DNA from: Tetracentron sinense
Lineage: Eukaryota > Streptophyta > Magnoliopsida > Trochodendrales > Trochodendraceae
Assembly (NCBI GenBank): GCA_015143295.1
Contig: CM026564.1
Location: 13,070,416 to 13,134,415 of the forward strand
DNA length: 64,000 nucleotides
Direction of reading: 5' to 3'
Part shown: piece by piece, positions 24,301 through 31,131 of the stretch
How the letters are laid out: each line of letters opens with the position of its first letter
Position numbering within the stretch: the stretch's first letter is position 1
Position numbers and translations under genes: made by a program
Notes under the pieces: generated by a model
Databases searched by the model: none
What the model was told of the DNA's origin: nothing
What the model saw: only the letters and a program-made list of their open reading frames with translations

Positions 24301-26296
24301 GGGTTTTGGGGTGCCTAACACCTTCCTCAGGACTTAATCGAACCACTTACCTAGACTCTAATCAAAACCATAGATCATGTCTAATCAGCCCGGGTCCTAT
24401 TTCTCCTAAATAAATAAGTGGCGACTCTTAGTCAAACCCGTGAAACCCTAAAGGCCATTTTAGCAGCATTCCTCCGCAAGGCCCGAACCGGAAGGAAAGG
24501 CGGTAAAATCCCGCGCTCGCAACACACACACACTATACTACACATACACCCAAACACACACACACCCCTTACGCCACAAGGCCATTGCACTTCAATATTG
24601 AAAAAATGACCGACTAGGCTCACTGAGCAAACCAAATTTAAGTCAAGTCTCGACTGAGTATCATGGTCTTTGTTTCTAAACCTAAGTTAACTGTATCCAT
24701 CCATGAAATTAATGATTGTATGCCAGGGTCACTAGAAATTCAAGCTACTCTATGCAGTAATAAATAGATCCACAGCCCTGCACTTAACAATAACTTCAAG
24801 CTTGTACTATTCTCTACTTTCAAAAACATAAGTAGTTTTGATTAAGCAAATGGGGCAAATTTTCTATTAAACTGCTTCTGAGTATTGAATAAATTCAGGA
24901 ACTTCTAGAACACCTTATTACCTGATATGGATGAGTTTGTTGACATAGTTTGACTGAGATAATAACCATGTGATTAGATGGCATTACACTACTAACAGGG
25001 AGACAACTGATGAACAATTTAAATGCCATAGATTGATGTAGGGGAAGTGAAGTCATTTGAAGATCACAACTACAAGCCATTCAAACCTTCATTGAATCTT
25101 AAGTGCATAATGCAATACTGTTAACTAAAGATTATATGCATTTATCTTTACTAAATTCCTTACAGTTTTCATAAATGCTAGTGTAACTGTGTAACTAAGA
25201 CCTAGTTGTAACAGTTTGGAAATCAATGCATCAATTTGAAAACAAAATTCTCAGTTGTTTCAAGAAGTCACATCATCAATACCTCATCCCAAATATTTTA
25301 GGGTGGCGACACGAACTTGTTCCACCGCTCGGTTCTATTAAAGTCAAAACTTCGATAAAGTCATGTGTTATTAAATCGCGTGTTTCAAGAAGCTTCTCTA
25401 CCATATATCATGTTTTATAGTACAAGGAGGGGAGACCCCACATTGTGATGCCAACTGCCGCACCATCGGTGCCAGTGCTGGCCTGGTGGATATGCTAGGT
25501 CCAAATGGTGCGATACTTTTTGCCACTTACGAATCAATCTGGACCATTCACTCAGTGGAACACATCTTGACGAGCTATAACCCAAAAATCATATTAATTG
25601 AGTGATCTTGCCACCCCATGTAGGAACTTCCTCCATGGGCGGCATTATGCTAAAATGAATGTGTGTGTATACATATATAAAAAGAAATTACAAAAATCCA
25701 TGTCTTGCAATTAGCGAATTTATAAACCACTAAATCCATGATGATGGTAACCTACTCCTGCTTCTCATTCTAAGGGAATGGCATGTACACAACTATGAAT
25801 CTTACCAATGAGGGGTCTAAAATATCAATTGCATAGAGTCCGTAATCATCTTCAGGTACGACAATTTCAGTGTTATCATCTAAAGATTCTGTATAACCTG
25901 GAAAAACAAATTTACTACAATCAACTTCATGAGGACTACATTAAACAGAGCAGATTACTAAAATAGGCTATGGAATCTTTGGATTAAATAAGTTACAGTT
26001 GAGACATAAATATATAAGTATCAGAGCTGAAACGATCAAAACCATGAGAGATCACTTAGAAGAGACGGACCTGTTTTGGGATTATAGATGGACCAGAGCT
26101 TCTTCTTGAACTCCAAACTAGCTAGAAAGATTCGAACCCAAACCCTGGTCTGGAACCCGAATCTCTTGTCCTTGGATTGCAAGATAGAACCTCCGATGCC
26201 AGAGACCAGAAGGACCGGGTCAAGATCAGAGTTTCCGTCAAGGGTTTCAGATTTCCGGCGCTGGAAACAGGGGAAGAGACTACAATCGCTAATCAT
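50..26296 (-). CDS. LCAT3: LCAT3-like phospholipase A1, exons 1-8 (3' end off window)
   Basis: This is the only host gene I can support. Exons run right to left: 26296-26071, 25897-25806, 13095-12968, 12798-12663, 12556-12505, 11673-11573, 10614-10432 and 207-50. Together they give 1076 nt (358 codons plus 2 nt) with no stop, and reading phase is kept across every junction. The product matches the plant lecithin:cholesterol acyltransferase-like / phospholipase A1 LCAT3 family: an N-terminal DPVLLVSGIGGSIL segment, VWVRIF, GLYAIDILDPS, FGYGYDFRQSN, the nucleophile motif SHSMGG in exon 4, and VECPSIYEM in exon 7. Family members hydrolyse the sn-1 acyl chain of phospholipids, usually at membranes. 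The C-terminal part with the catalytic Asp (VDGDGTVP region) and His is expected beyond position 1. Introns 2 and 7 are 12.7 and 10.2 kb because of nested elements. LCAT4-type is the main alternative; the N-terminus reads more like LCAT3. Confidence 0.9.
327..377. repeat. Compound microsatellite (AC)n(AT)n(AG)n
   Basis: A run of AC, then AT, then AG dinucleotides lies in intron 7, 120 bp from exon 8. It is likely length-variable. The flanks from 208 to 915 show no coding or mobile-element signal I can name. Confidence 0.9.
916..1479 (+). mobile_element. LTR-like start TGTAGACACCC (fragment)
   Basis: The sequence TGTAGACACCCAAATTCTC has the form of a Tat-lineage LTR 5' end. A TATA-like TATTTATAAAAG lies about 100 bp downstream. 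No matching partner LTR in the same orientation was found; a similar start in reverse orientation ends at 7110. It is probably a fragment broken by the foldback array that follows. Confidence 0.35.
1480..2680. repeat. Foldback tandem-repeat array
   Basis: About 12-13 degenerate copies of a 50-60 bp unit built around GATGAACCCATCCCACCTAG run from about 1480 to 2215. The reverse complement of the same unit (CTAGGTGGGATGGGTTCATC) recurs from about 2340 to 2670. The spacer (2220-2335) holds no ORF and ends in a G-rich run. This is the layout of a foldback-type element with repetitive arms. No target duplication could be fixed. Confidence 0.6.
2682..3195 (+). mobile_element. Non-autonomous Mutator-like element rich in ATATCG
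   Basis: The ends are inverted relatives of each other: both contain an AATTTCGCTCGA core close to the terminus. The interior is rich in GATATATCG motifs. The left part is similar, in reverse orientation, to the right part of the element at 7660-8567, which has a 9-bp target duplication. No transposase was found. Confidence 0.5.
3463..6723 (+). mobile_element. 'Family B' LTR, split by a nested LTR
   Basis: It starts TGTGACGCCCCGAACCCG and is related to the reverse-oriented LTR at 17821-18829. It contains tandem copies of a 60-70 bp unit built around CATCTGACTCAGCCACGG (about 4250-4757 and 6430-6530) and an 88-bp unit present twice (about 6540-6700). It is interrupted by a 1657-bp LTR at 4761-6417. 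The right end (…GTCAGCACA) is a guess. No internal retrotransposon genes accompany it, so it is probably a solo LTR. Confidence 0.5.
4761..6417. mobile_element. Nested solo LTR with 5-bp target duplication
   Basis: It starts TGTAACGACCCG and ends CGGGGCGTCACA. The flanks are ATATC (4756-4760) and ATCTC (6418-6422), a 5-bp target duplication with one mismatch. Removing it restores the repeat unit of the host LTR (GGCATATCTATCAGATAAC). No coding capacity was seen. The right 200 bp is an inverted relative of the first 200 bp of the host LTR, so both belong to one superfamily. Confidence 0.6.
6724..7110 (-). mobile_element. Reverse-oriented Tat-type LTR fragment
   Basis: Read on the minus strand it starts TGTAGATACCCAATTTTGC at 7110 and carries TATA-like CTATAAAAAC about 150 bp in. 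A G-run sits at 6839-6853. The downstream part merges into the family-B LTR, so the element is incomplete. Confidence 0.35.
7302..7679 (+). pseudogene. gag remnant of the small gypsy relic
   Basis: This is a 125-codon reading frame from ATG at 7302. The C-terminal part (DLMDRIFLAEHFQHFNRMVL … AIAWYG) resembles the gypsy gag signature 'W-I-F-x-A-E-x-F … A-x-x-W'. The last codons already lie in the inserted Mutator-like element, so gag is truncated. PR, RT and IN are absent. Confidence 0.5.
7660..8567. mobile_element. Non-autonomous Mutator-like element, 9-bp target duplication
   Basis: The flanks TTGCATGGT (7651-7659) and TTGCATGGC (8568-8576) are a 9-bp target duplication with one mismatch, typical of Mutator-like elements. 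The termini (GGTTTGAAATATTCC and, reversed, GGTTTTGAATATTGATATCC) are imperfect inverted repeats. A C-run of about 20 lies at 8343-8362. No transposase ORF was seen; the short ORF at 7961-8161 has no recognisable features. Confidence 0.65.
8999..10303 (+). mobile_element. TRIM-like short LTR element
   Basis: Two direct repeats of about 325-340 bp (about 8999-9338 and 9977-10303) begin around GCACACCTCCACTACCTA and end around GATCGAGGATC. The 640-bp interior has gag-like debris at its start and a polypurine tract (CCAAAGGGAAGGGAA) directly before the second repeat. Total length is only 1.3 kb, in the range of terminal-repeat retrotransposons in miniature. A 50-bp interior piece recurs reversed inside the hairpin at 10876-11065. 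Confidence 0.6.
10432..10614 (-). CDS. LCAT3: LCAT3-like exon 7
   Basis: The exon has 183 nt (61 codons), acceptor TGTAG|TTGGTT and donor AATGAG|GTACAA. It encodes LVECPSIYEMLPNPQFKWKK through EEALRNNE, a strongly conserved stretch of plant LCAT3/LCAT4 proteins. Confidence 0.92.
10876..11065. repeat. Long hairpin in intron 6
   Basis: The arms 10876-10931 and 11010-11065 are reverse complements with about two mismatches over 56 bp. They start TGATAGAGAGTAAGAACAC. The spacer of about 78 bp contains a reverse-complement copy (about 47 of 50 bp) of the polypurine flank of the TRIM-like element (about 9930-9979). No coding signal was seen. The rest of intron 6 (10615-11572) shows nothing else recognisable. 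Confidence 0.8.
11573..11673 (-). CDS. LCAT3: LCAT3-like exon 6
   Basis: The exon has 101 nt, acceptor AACAG|GTGCAC and donor CAACTG|GTAAAT. It encodes GAPGCINDSLLTGLQFVEGF and ESYFFVSRWTMHQL, close to the family block before LVECPSIYE. It ends in phase 0. Confidence 0.9.
11674..12504 (-). other. Intron 5 of LCAT3-like gene, GC-AG type
   Basis: Its donor dinucleotide (transcript strand) is GC in CAAG|GCAATT and its acceptor is AACAG. No GT within the next 20 bases would keep the reading frame and the PFQG-APGC block. No repeats or ORFs of note lie inside. Confidence 0.75.
12505..12556 (-). CDS. LCAT3: LCAT3-like exon 5, followed by a GC donor
   Basis: This is a 52-nt exon encoding VFAQYVNKWICIACPFQ plus one base of the next Gly codon. 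The acceptor is AACAG|GTATTT. The only donor that keeps the family reading (PFQG-APGC) is CAAG|GCAATT, a GC donor, so intron 5 is predicted to be a GC-AG intron. Confidence 0.88.
12663..12798 (-). CDS. LCAT3: LCAT3-like exon 4, catalytic serine
   Basis: The exon has 136 nt and encodes LDGLKVKLAAAYKASGG, then NIISHSMGGLLV, which carries the nucleophilic Ser of the alpha/beta-hydrolase elbow. The acceptor is GGCAG|AATTG and the donor CATGAT|GTGCGC, a weak but GT donor. It ends in phase 0. Confidence 0.9.
12968..13095 (-). CDS. LCAT3: LCAT3-like exon 3
   Basis: The exon has 128 nt, acceptor CCAG|TTTACA and donor AATAG|GTAGTC. It encodes the YHFHDMIDML and FGYGYDFRQSN blocks of the LCAT/PLA1 family. 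It is separated from exon 2 by the 12.7-kb transposon-filled intron 2. Confidence 0.9.
13096..13674 (-). other. Intron 2, unique part before the first LTR
   Basis: This is A/T-rich intron sequence with a GA microsatellite at about 13404-13434. The part from 13538 onward recurs at 54508 directly behind the family-C LTR, which marks the left edge of the duplicated segment. Confidence 0.7.
13675..14026 (+). mobile_element. Family-A LTR 1, left part
   Basis: It starts TGTAAGCACCCAATTTTTAC, followed by degenerate CCCTAA-like text and two TTAACCATGG palindromes. The flank ACACA (13670-13674) matches ACACA after 24521, a possible target duplication in low-complexity sequence. The LTR is interrupted after about 14026, and its middle 1.3 kb is missing compared with the LTR at 27495-33708. 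Confidence 0.75.
14035..16232 (+). pseudogene. Antisense accessory gene of the Tat element (PF04195-like), broken
   Basis: Three exons with GT-AG introns can be followed: 14035-14553, about 14639-15463 and 15560-16232. Exon 1 encodes text typical of the 'putative gypsy type transposon' family (LPLEPIVDSVLTALQLAPGQ … FCHVVRC). Exon 2 is rich in Pro, Ala and Glu and ends a basic block (AKKKRKEEHNKRRQE). Exon 3 predicts a long coiled coil. The expected ATG is GTG at 14035, and in-frame stops occur at 14512, 15119 and in exon 3 near 15600. The gene runs opposite to gag-pol of its element. The function of this family is unknown. Confidence 0.6.
16233..16630. other. Spacer between antisense gene and integrase
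   Basis: This is non-coding A/T-rich sequence. Two short direct repeats containing ACAAGGCATAGAGCACGTAA (near 16385 and 16462) and two further CATAGAGCACG/TAGAGCACGG variants are present. It probably holds the overlapping 3' ends of the sense and antisense units. Confidence 0.4.
16630..17326 (-). pseudogene. Integrase fragment of the reverse Tat element
   Basis: The translation shows the zinc-binding part (GGWTIAHRALG…, KKCSQCQHH) and the start of the catalytic core (WGLNIVGPLPKAPGN, with the first Asp replaced by Asn in this copy, then YFSRWIETV). An in-frame stop follows FGIP near 16735, after which the second-Asp motif (SIISDNGKQF) can still be read. The Glu region and C-terminus are gone. 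A frame change near 17050-17100 splits the zinc domain. Confidence 0.75.
17339..17818 (-). pseudogene. RNase H fragment of the reverse Tat element
   Basis: The translation contains CVDGSSNSSGSGLGAVLISP, NNEAEYEALLLGLQSAQDL and FCDSQLVVN: the Asp-Gly, Glu and Asp positions of the archaeal-type RNase H found in Tat elements. One in-frame stop separates this from a tail with HIRRDDNRHVDAFAYVAS. RT, normally upstream, is absent. Confidence 0.75.
17821..18829 (-). mobile_element. Family-B LTR in reverse orientation
   Basis: On the minus strand it starts TGTGACGCCCCAAACCCG and follows the LTR at 3463 for several hundred bases. Repeats include GTCAGGAAC-type units (about 17960-18110) and a short inverted repeat around CATCTAGGAGCTC (17849-17917). 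It replaces the RT region of the surrounding Tat element. No target duplication was found, so a deletion probably accompanied or followed insertion. Confidence 0.6.
19056..20153 (-). pseudogene. gag of the reverse Tat element, broken
   Basis: The N-terminal 173 codons (19632-20153) are Arg/Pro-rich with charged repeats (RAEQRDFNARVELREARV). The capsid-like core follows in 19056-19630 with text such as LRDFIQRFSDEVSNI, and contains an in-frame stop and a frame change. The order and spacing to the primer binding site are as expected for Tat gag. Confidence 0.65.
20388..20404 (-). other. Primer binding site of the reverse Tat element
   Basis: On the minus strand it reads TTGGCGCCGTCTGTGAG, a form common directly behind the 5' LTR of RIRE2/Tat-like elements. 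Confidence 0.65.
20411..21521 (-). mobile_element. 5' LTR of the reverse Tat element (with MITE)
   Basis: On the minus strand it starts TGTTGTGACGACGAGC at 21521 and ends just before the primer binding site. Without the 454-bp MITE it is about 655 bp. A TATA box (CCTATAAATACC) lies on the minus strand at 21077-21084. The right border is inferred from the TG start only. Confidence 0.5.
20564..21017. mobile_element. MITE with ACTCG-rich ends and TTGAAA flanks
   Basis: This 454-bp element is flanked by TTGAAA on both sides (20558-20563 and 21018-21023). The termini are inverted: CCATAATTCAAAAATCCG on the left and, reversed, CCATAGTTCAAAAACCCG on the right. The subterminal regions hold many copies of GAGTTACTCG/CGAGTCGAGT. 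It has no ORF. Confidence 0.65.
21664..23712 (-). mobile_element. Reverse-oriented LTR starting TGTAATAACCCG
   Basis: On the minus strand it starts TGTAATAACCCGTATTTTTA at 23712. A CTTAT occurs on both sides (21659-21663 and 23713-23717) and the inner ends are TG and CA, so a 2.05-kb solo LTR is possible. However, sequence just left of 21659 resembles sequence just inside, so the left border is uncertain. It contains GGTCGACC-type repeats (21930-22085), a TATA box (TTTATATAAGG, near 22606) and a MITE at about 22685-23060. Confidence 0.45.
22685..23060. mobile_element. MITE-like insert with AAATAYSG termini
   Basis: The left end (ATGATAATAAATATCGCCG) and the reversed right end (ATGATTAAAAATACGG) are imperfect inverted repeats. 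The interior has GATACC/GGTATC motifs like the ATATCG elements in intron 7. No clear target duplication was found. Confidence 0.4.
23713..24521 (+). mobile_element. Family-A LTR 1, right part (R-U5)
   Basis: It aligns by eye with 32770-33708 of the second family-A LTR, including the AACTACACTCAGTCTGATCC … GTAGGTAACCC block and the GGTGCCTAACACCTTCC block. It ends GCTCGCA directly before ACACA. No primer binding site follows, so with its left part this was a solo LTR before other elements broke it. Confidence 0.75.
24522..25805 (-). other. Intron 2, unique part next to exon 2
   Basis: This is A/T-rich intron with an AC microsatellite at its left edge. Nothing recognisable as a gene or mobile element was found. 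It is duplicated at 54874-56156. Confidence 0.6.
25806..25897 (-). CDS. LCAT3: LCAT3-like exon 2
   Basis: The exon has 92 nt between a CAG acceptor and TTG|GTAAGA donor. It encodes GYTESLDDNTEIVVPEDDYG and LYAIDILDPSL, which follow NPKTG in the family. It ends in phase 0. A nearly identical copy lies at 56157-56248. Confidence 0.9.
25898..26070 (-). other. Intron 1 of LCAT3-like gene
   Basis: This short intron runs between donor CAG|GTCCGT and acceptor CCAG|GTTATAC. It has no inserts. It is duplicated at 56249-56421. Confidence 0.85.
26071..26296 (-). CDS. LCAT3: LCAT3-like exon 1 (start codon)
   Basis: The exon has 226 nt and begins with ATG at 26296. It encodes a short N-terminus (MISDCSLFPCF), then the DPVLLVSGIGGSIL block and VWVRIF, ending in NPKT plus one base. 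The donor is CAG|GTCCGT. I took the first ATG because the family starts only about 20-25 residues before DPVLLVSG. A nearly identical copy lies at 56422-56647. Confidence 0.9.
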
Positions 26297-26985
26297 CTCT
26301 CCGCTGGTTGGACGTTTCGTATTCGGGTAAAAATTAGGGTTTCAAAAGGGTTATGTGGAGATGGAGTTGATGCTGCTGCTGCCACCCACAGCTGCTTCGA
26401 GCAATTTGGAGCAGGAAGATGATATGATGAATATAAAATATATTTATTTTTCTTTTATCTTCTTTGATATTCGTTTTTTCTTTCTTCATCTTCCTTCTTT
26501 ACTATTAATGAGCGGCACGATGCACAAGAGAGAGAGAGGGAAGGGTGCACGTCAGAGAGATTGCGAAGAGGAAGGCCTATCGAAAAAAATTTAAATAATA
26601 TCTAGAAACTAGAGGGATATTTTGGGCAAAAGGTTTACCATGTTGCTACATCGATGGTCCAAAAATAAGAAAAAGTGGAAAAAAATTCAAATGGAAAAAA
26701 GACAAAAAAATGGCAGAAAAAAAATGACTATGGGGTGAGATGGCATTTTTTTGTCCATTCATCTGCTGCTCACCAGAGGGATACTCCGGTGAGCAACAGA
26801 GTAAAACTTTTGCCGATAATTTGGAGTTAAAAGATTATGAGAGACACATTGCTTAAAATATGATGTTGGATATTTTAAAAATCAAAAAGCTTTAGATACA
26901 TTTTGGGTTTAGCAAAAAAAAGGAGGCGAGCATAGCATAGCCTTGGCGAGACCTTCTTCTTTTGAAACATTTGCCAAAACAGTAT
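26297..26985 (-). promoter_or_regulatory. Upstream region of the LCAT3-like gene
   Basis: This stretch lies between the start codon and the first upstream repeat, so it should hold the 5' UTR and core promoter. An A/T-rich TATA-like block (about 26424-26455) sits about 130-160 bp upstream of the ATG. No convincing upstream gene or uORF was seen. The same region is duplicated at 56648-57335. Confidence 0.35.
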
Positions 26986-27493
26986 GGAGTCCGGTTACGT
27001 CACTGAGAACGTCATGTGTCCCTTTTAACACTTCTTAGTTGTGATTAAGATTCACGCTTTAGGATTCACCCATTTATCCTTGGTTTTAAAAAAAAAAAAA
27101 TTAACCTTGAGAGTTAGTGAATTTTAACCAAGGTTTAAAAGAAATTAATATTGTTTTATAAAAACCAAGAATAAATTGGTGAAACCTAGGAGTCGGTGAA
27201 TCTTAACCACAGTTGGAGTCCCATTACGCCATTGAGGTTGTCATGTGTCTCTTTCGACATCCTTTAATCGTGGTTAAGATTCATCTACCCCTAGAATTCA
27301 TCCACCTATCCTTGGTTTTAGAAGAAAAAAATATTAATTTTTTAAACCCTAAATAAAATTCACTAATTCCTACGGTTGAAAAAAATTCTTTTTTTTTCTA
27401 AAATCCAAGGATAAGTGGATGAACCTTAGGGGTGGATAAATCTTAACCACAGTTAAAGAGTGTGAAAAGGGACACATGGCAACCTCAACGACA
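26986..27493. mobile_element. Two adjoining palindromic MITE units
   Basis: Two related units (26986-27214 and 27215-27493) each begin GGAGTCC and contain GTCATGTGTC, GTTAAGATTCA and ATCCTTGGTTTTA. The second unit ends in the reverse complement of its own start (GACACATGGCAACCTCAACG), so its arms are about 100 bp long. It abuts the family-A LTR start at 27495. It is duplicated at about 57336-57843. Confidence 0.65.
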
Positions 27494-27878
27494 TTGTAAG
27501 CATCCAATTTTTACACTCCTCCTTAACCATGGTTAATAATTTAACAATAGTTAACCTCAGTTAAACCTTAGGTCAACCCTGGTCAAACCCTAGTTAAACC
27601 ATAGGTCAAACCCTAATCAAATCCTAGGTCAACCATAGCCTAACCCTAAGTGAACTCTATGTTAACTCTAGTCAAACCCTAGTTAAACTTAAGTCAAACC
27701 CTAGGTCAACCATAGCCTAACCCTAGGTCAACTCTAGTCTAACCCTAAGTCAACCCAAGTCAAACCCTAGGTCAACCCCTGTCAAACTCTAGATCTAACT
27801 CTAGGTCAGCCCTAGTTCAACCATAGCCTAACCTTAGGTCTAACCCTAGGTCAACTCTAGTCAAACCCTAGTCAAACC

Positions 27879-30800
27879 TATTGAGAGTGCACTAGGCTAC
27901 CTCTAGAGTTCACATAAGCTCTGGAAATTATTTCTCTCCTTCACCATTGTTAGTTGCTATAGAGATGCAAGATTTTTCATTCAATTCTCTAAAAGCTTGC
28001 ATTGTTTAATCCTCAAACTTTGATGGGATCACTTTAGAGTTGTTCAAAACCATAAAACCCTAATTGTCCTTCGCTGGGAGTGTTAGTTGGCTTGAGCCAA
28101 AGCCGTTAAGGACAAGAATCGATCTTCAGAGATTGTGGTTGAATCGCTTTGAGAAGAGTTGGCCGATGAGGAACCGGAGCTGCTGTTGCAAAGATCGAAC
28201 AAGTTGAGTTCGTGGTTTGCAAGCTGAAGATTCGATACCGAGGAAAAGTGTGTCGTATTCGGTTAGGTAAGATTCGAGTCTTGTACTGTTTAAATCTTCT
28301 CATAGTGAAATTTGTGCTGGACTAGGTCCCGTGATTTTTCCCTAAAGGGTTTTCCACGTAAAAAGTTTTGCGTGTTCATGTGTGGTTGAATGATTGTAAT
28401 TGGATAAAATTAAAATTGGTAGAATTTATTAAGTAGACCTATTCACCCCCCTCTAGGTCAAAGGATTCATTGATCCTTCTCAAAAATGGCCTCATCCGTA
28501 TCTGCCTCACTCCAGTCTCTCCTATCTGGCCCGTCTGTTTCATCTCATCATGTGCTCTAATATTCATCCTCAGGTTCACTCTACCGCACTGGACACTGAT
28601 AGGGCTCGTTTCCTGTATAGTATCATGACTGAGGATACTATCGATACTGGTGCTCACATTATTGACTTGATCCTTCAGGCTAACGCTTTGACTATAAAGC
28701 GTGCCGCACTTCCCTTCGGCGTCCTCATTACTTGTATCATGTCAGCTGAGGGCATTAAGGCCGGTCCCACTGAGGTTTCCAAGACTTCTCTTGGCCCCAT
28801 CTGTGGTTGCTCCTTGACCAGCAGTATGTCTCATGCCATGATGCTTGATCATAAGGATGATATTGATGATGCTATAGATCCTTCGGCTCCAGTTGCAGGC
28901 CCATCTTCTCGATGGGCTAGGCTTCCTTTTCAAGGCCCGTTCTCCTTCAAGACCATGTCTACAATGTTAGCTAATATGTCGGTTGCTTAGTCTGCTTTTG
29001 CCACCGACCTCTATGCTCGCCTTGACTCACATGCTGCAGCGACTCAGGACAGTTTTTCGGCGACTAATCACCGGATTGAGGCTCTTTCAAACATTGTGCA
29101 GGCGTCTCGACAGGAGTTTCACGACTTTCGTACTCGCTACGAGGATGATGTAGCTCGCCGCTTTCCCCCACGACAGGGTGATTAGTGCTTCAGTAGCGAC
29201 TCCGTTTCCGGCACAGTTTTGATCTTGTGTATGCTGGATGTTAGCTATTACTTCGTATAGTTCTATGCACCTGGCTTGGAGTACTTTATGTTCGTGTGTT
29301 GATGATACTTTGTTGATGCTTCGACTGTGCTTTTTGATATTCTTTGTTATATACACAGTTCGTTGTTCCACTATTCTACATGTTGTCTTTGGATATAGGT
29401 TGGGACGTTACTTCTGTTCGGATGCTTCTCCTTGGCAATTCCTGCCAAAAAGGGGGAGAAGATTGTGATTATCATTATGCTGATTTATCATTTCATGTTG
29501 ACATTTCATGTTTCATGTTGCACTGATTTACTTTATCACATGTGCACTTCACAAGCATTTTATTATCACATGTGCACTGTATTATCACATTGGCAGATTC
29601 ACATGCATCACATGATTTCATCATCACATGTATTTTCTCATCATAAGGGATCTCATACTTAGGGGGAGATCTCCATTGATAGAGCATGATGTATCACATG
29701 GCAATCCTTTTATCTTGTGAATGTGTTCCAAATTTATTGGTTTATTTTTTATGAAAATCCCCCATGCATCACAAGGTATTGTGTGTTTTTAGCTTTTACA
29801 GGGTTGCTTCATCTCACATCGATCTCGAAAGGAATATTGAATCATGAAGTTTGATCAACAGTTTAAAGTCATATAATTTTTAGTCTCTTTGTTTATCATG
29901 GGTTTAAAAGAGTCTATAATATCATGTTCTTCAGTTCATGTTGTATGTTTTGTCTCGGAATTGCCAAAGTATGAGATTATAAAGTCATGTTTTTTATTGG
30001 CTAAATTCTAAGTCAAAAAGTGGTTATAGTTCTCCTTAGGTCTCTCCATCCGGTTCAATGAAAAGTGAAGAAGAAAGTCATGACCAAGCTTGAAGAAGAA
30101 TCATCCAAGAATGGCTCAAGCATTAGGATGGTAAATGAGACTTAGAGACTAAAAAATTACCCAATTGGAAATGCCCAAATTCATAAAAGTTGGTTTCAAA
30201 TTGCCTAAAATGGAATGAAGCATAGCAAAGGGGATTCAAGGGTGAAAATTTGTAAAAAGTCACCATTGGGTTGACCCAGACCATATTGGGTCAACCCAGT
30301 CCCTCAAAAAAATTTATGGCAGAAAGCTCACAAAAGTTGGGTTAACCCAAAGTGGCACTTGGGTCGACCGAAGTGCGCATTTGGGTCGACCCAGTCCACT
30401 TTGGGTTGACCCAGTCCTTGATTTTCTTTTATTTGGTATTTGACAACTTCTAAAACCATTTGATTGCTTCTCTATTTATTATAACCTCTCTAGTCCGTGA
30501 ATGGTGACTTTGGGAGAGTGTTGAGAGTGCACTAAGCTACCTCTAGAGTTCACATAAACTCTAGAAATTATTTTTCTCATTCACCATTGTTAGTTGCTCT
30601 AGAGATGCAAGATTTTTAATTCAAATCTCTAAAAGCTTGCATTGTTTGATCCTCAAACTTTGATGTGATCACTCTAGAGTTGTTCAAAACCCTAAAACCC
30701 TGATTATGCTCCATCGAGAGTGTTGGATGGCTTGAGGCAAAGTCGTCAATGACAGGAATCGATCTTTGGAGATCGTGGTTGAATCGCTTTGAGAAGAGTT

Positions 30801-31131
30801 GGCCGGTGAGAAACCGGAGCTGCTGTTGCAGAGATCGAACAAGTTGAATTCATGGTTTGCAAGCTGAAGAATCGATACCGAGGAACGGTGTGTCATGTCC
30901 GATTAGGTAAGATTCAATCTTGTACTGTTTAAATCTTCTCATACTGAAATTTGTGTTGGACTAGGTCCCGTGGTTTTTCCCAAAAGGGTTTTCCACGTAT
31001 AAGTTTTGCTTGTTCATGTGTGATTGAATGATTGTGATTGGATAAAATTAAAATTGGTAGAATTTGTTAAGTAGACCTATTCACCCCCCCCCCCATCTAG
31101 GTCAAAGGATTCATTGAACTAAGGAATTTCA
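27879..31131 (+). mobile_element. Non-autonomous LTR element, TSD AAACC
   Basis: The terminal direct repeats are 27879-28482 and 30519-31131 (604 and 613 bp), both containing GAGAGTGCACTA … CCTATTCACCCCCC. The target duplication AAACC lies at 27874-27878 and 31132-31136. A purine-rich stretch (TTTGGGAGAG) precedes the second repeat. The interior has only one gene remnant plus an AAAAAGGGGGAG tract, and lacks protease, RT and integrase. The 5' repeat starts TA instead of TG. Confidence 0.75.
28486..29185 (+). pseudogene. Putative plant transposon protein (Transposase_32-like), broken
   Basis: The main frame (28550-28990, read-through to 29185) contains RARFLYSIMTEDTIDTG and LPFGVLITCIMSAEGI, resembling the 'putative plant transposon protein' domain (pattern FLYALLTG-x-PIDFG … LPYGALIT). 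The likely start, MASSVSASLQSLLS at 28486, is in another frame, and a TAG at 28988 splits the C-terminal part (a short coiled-coil-like segment). It is duplicated at 58836-59535. Confidence 0.5.

Noticed and set aside
26088..26594. Plus-strand frames across exon 1 and its upstream region
   Set aside because: They are the complement of the real exon and low-complexity upstream DNA; they recur in copy 2 only because of the duplication.
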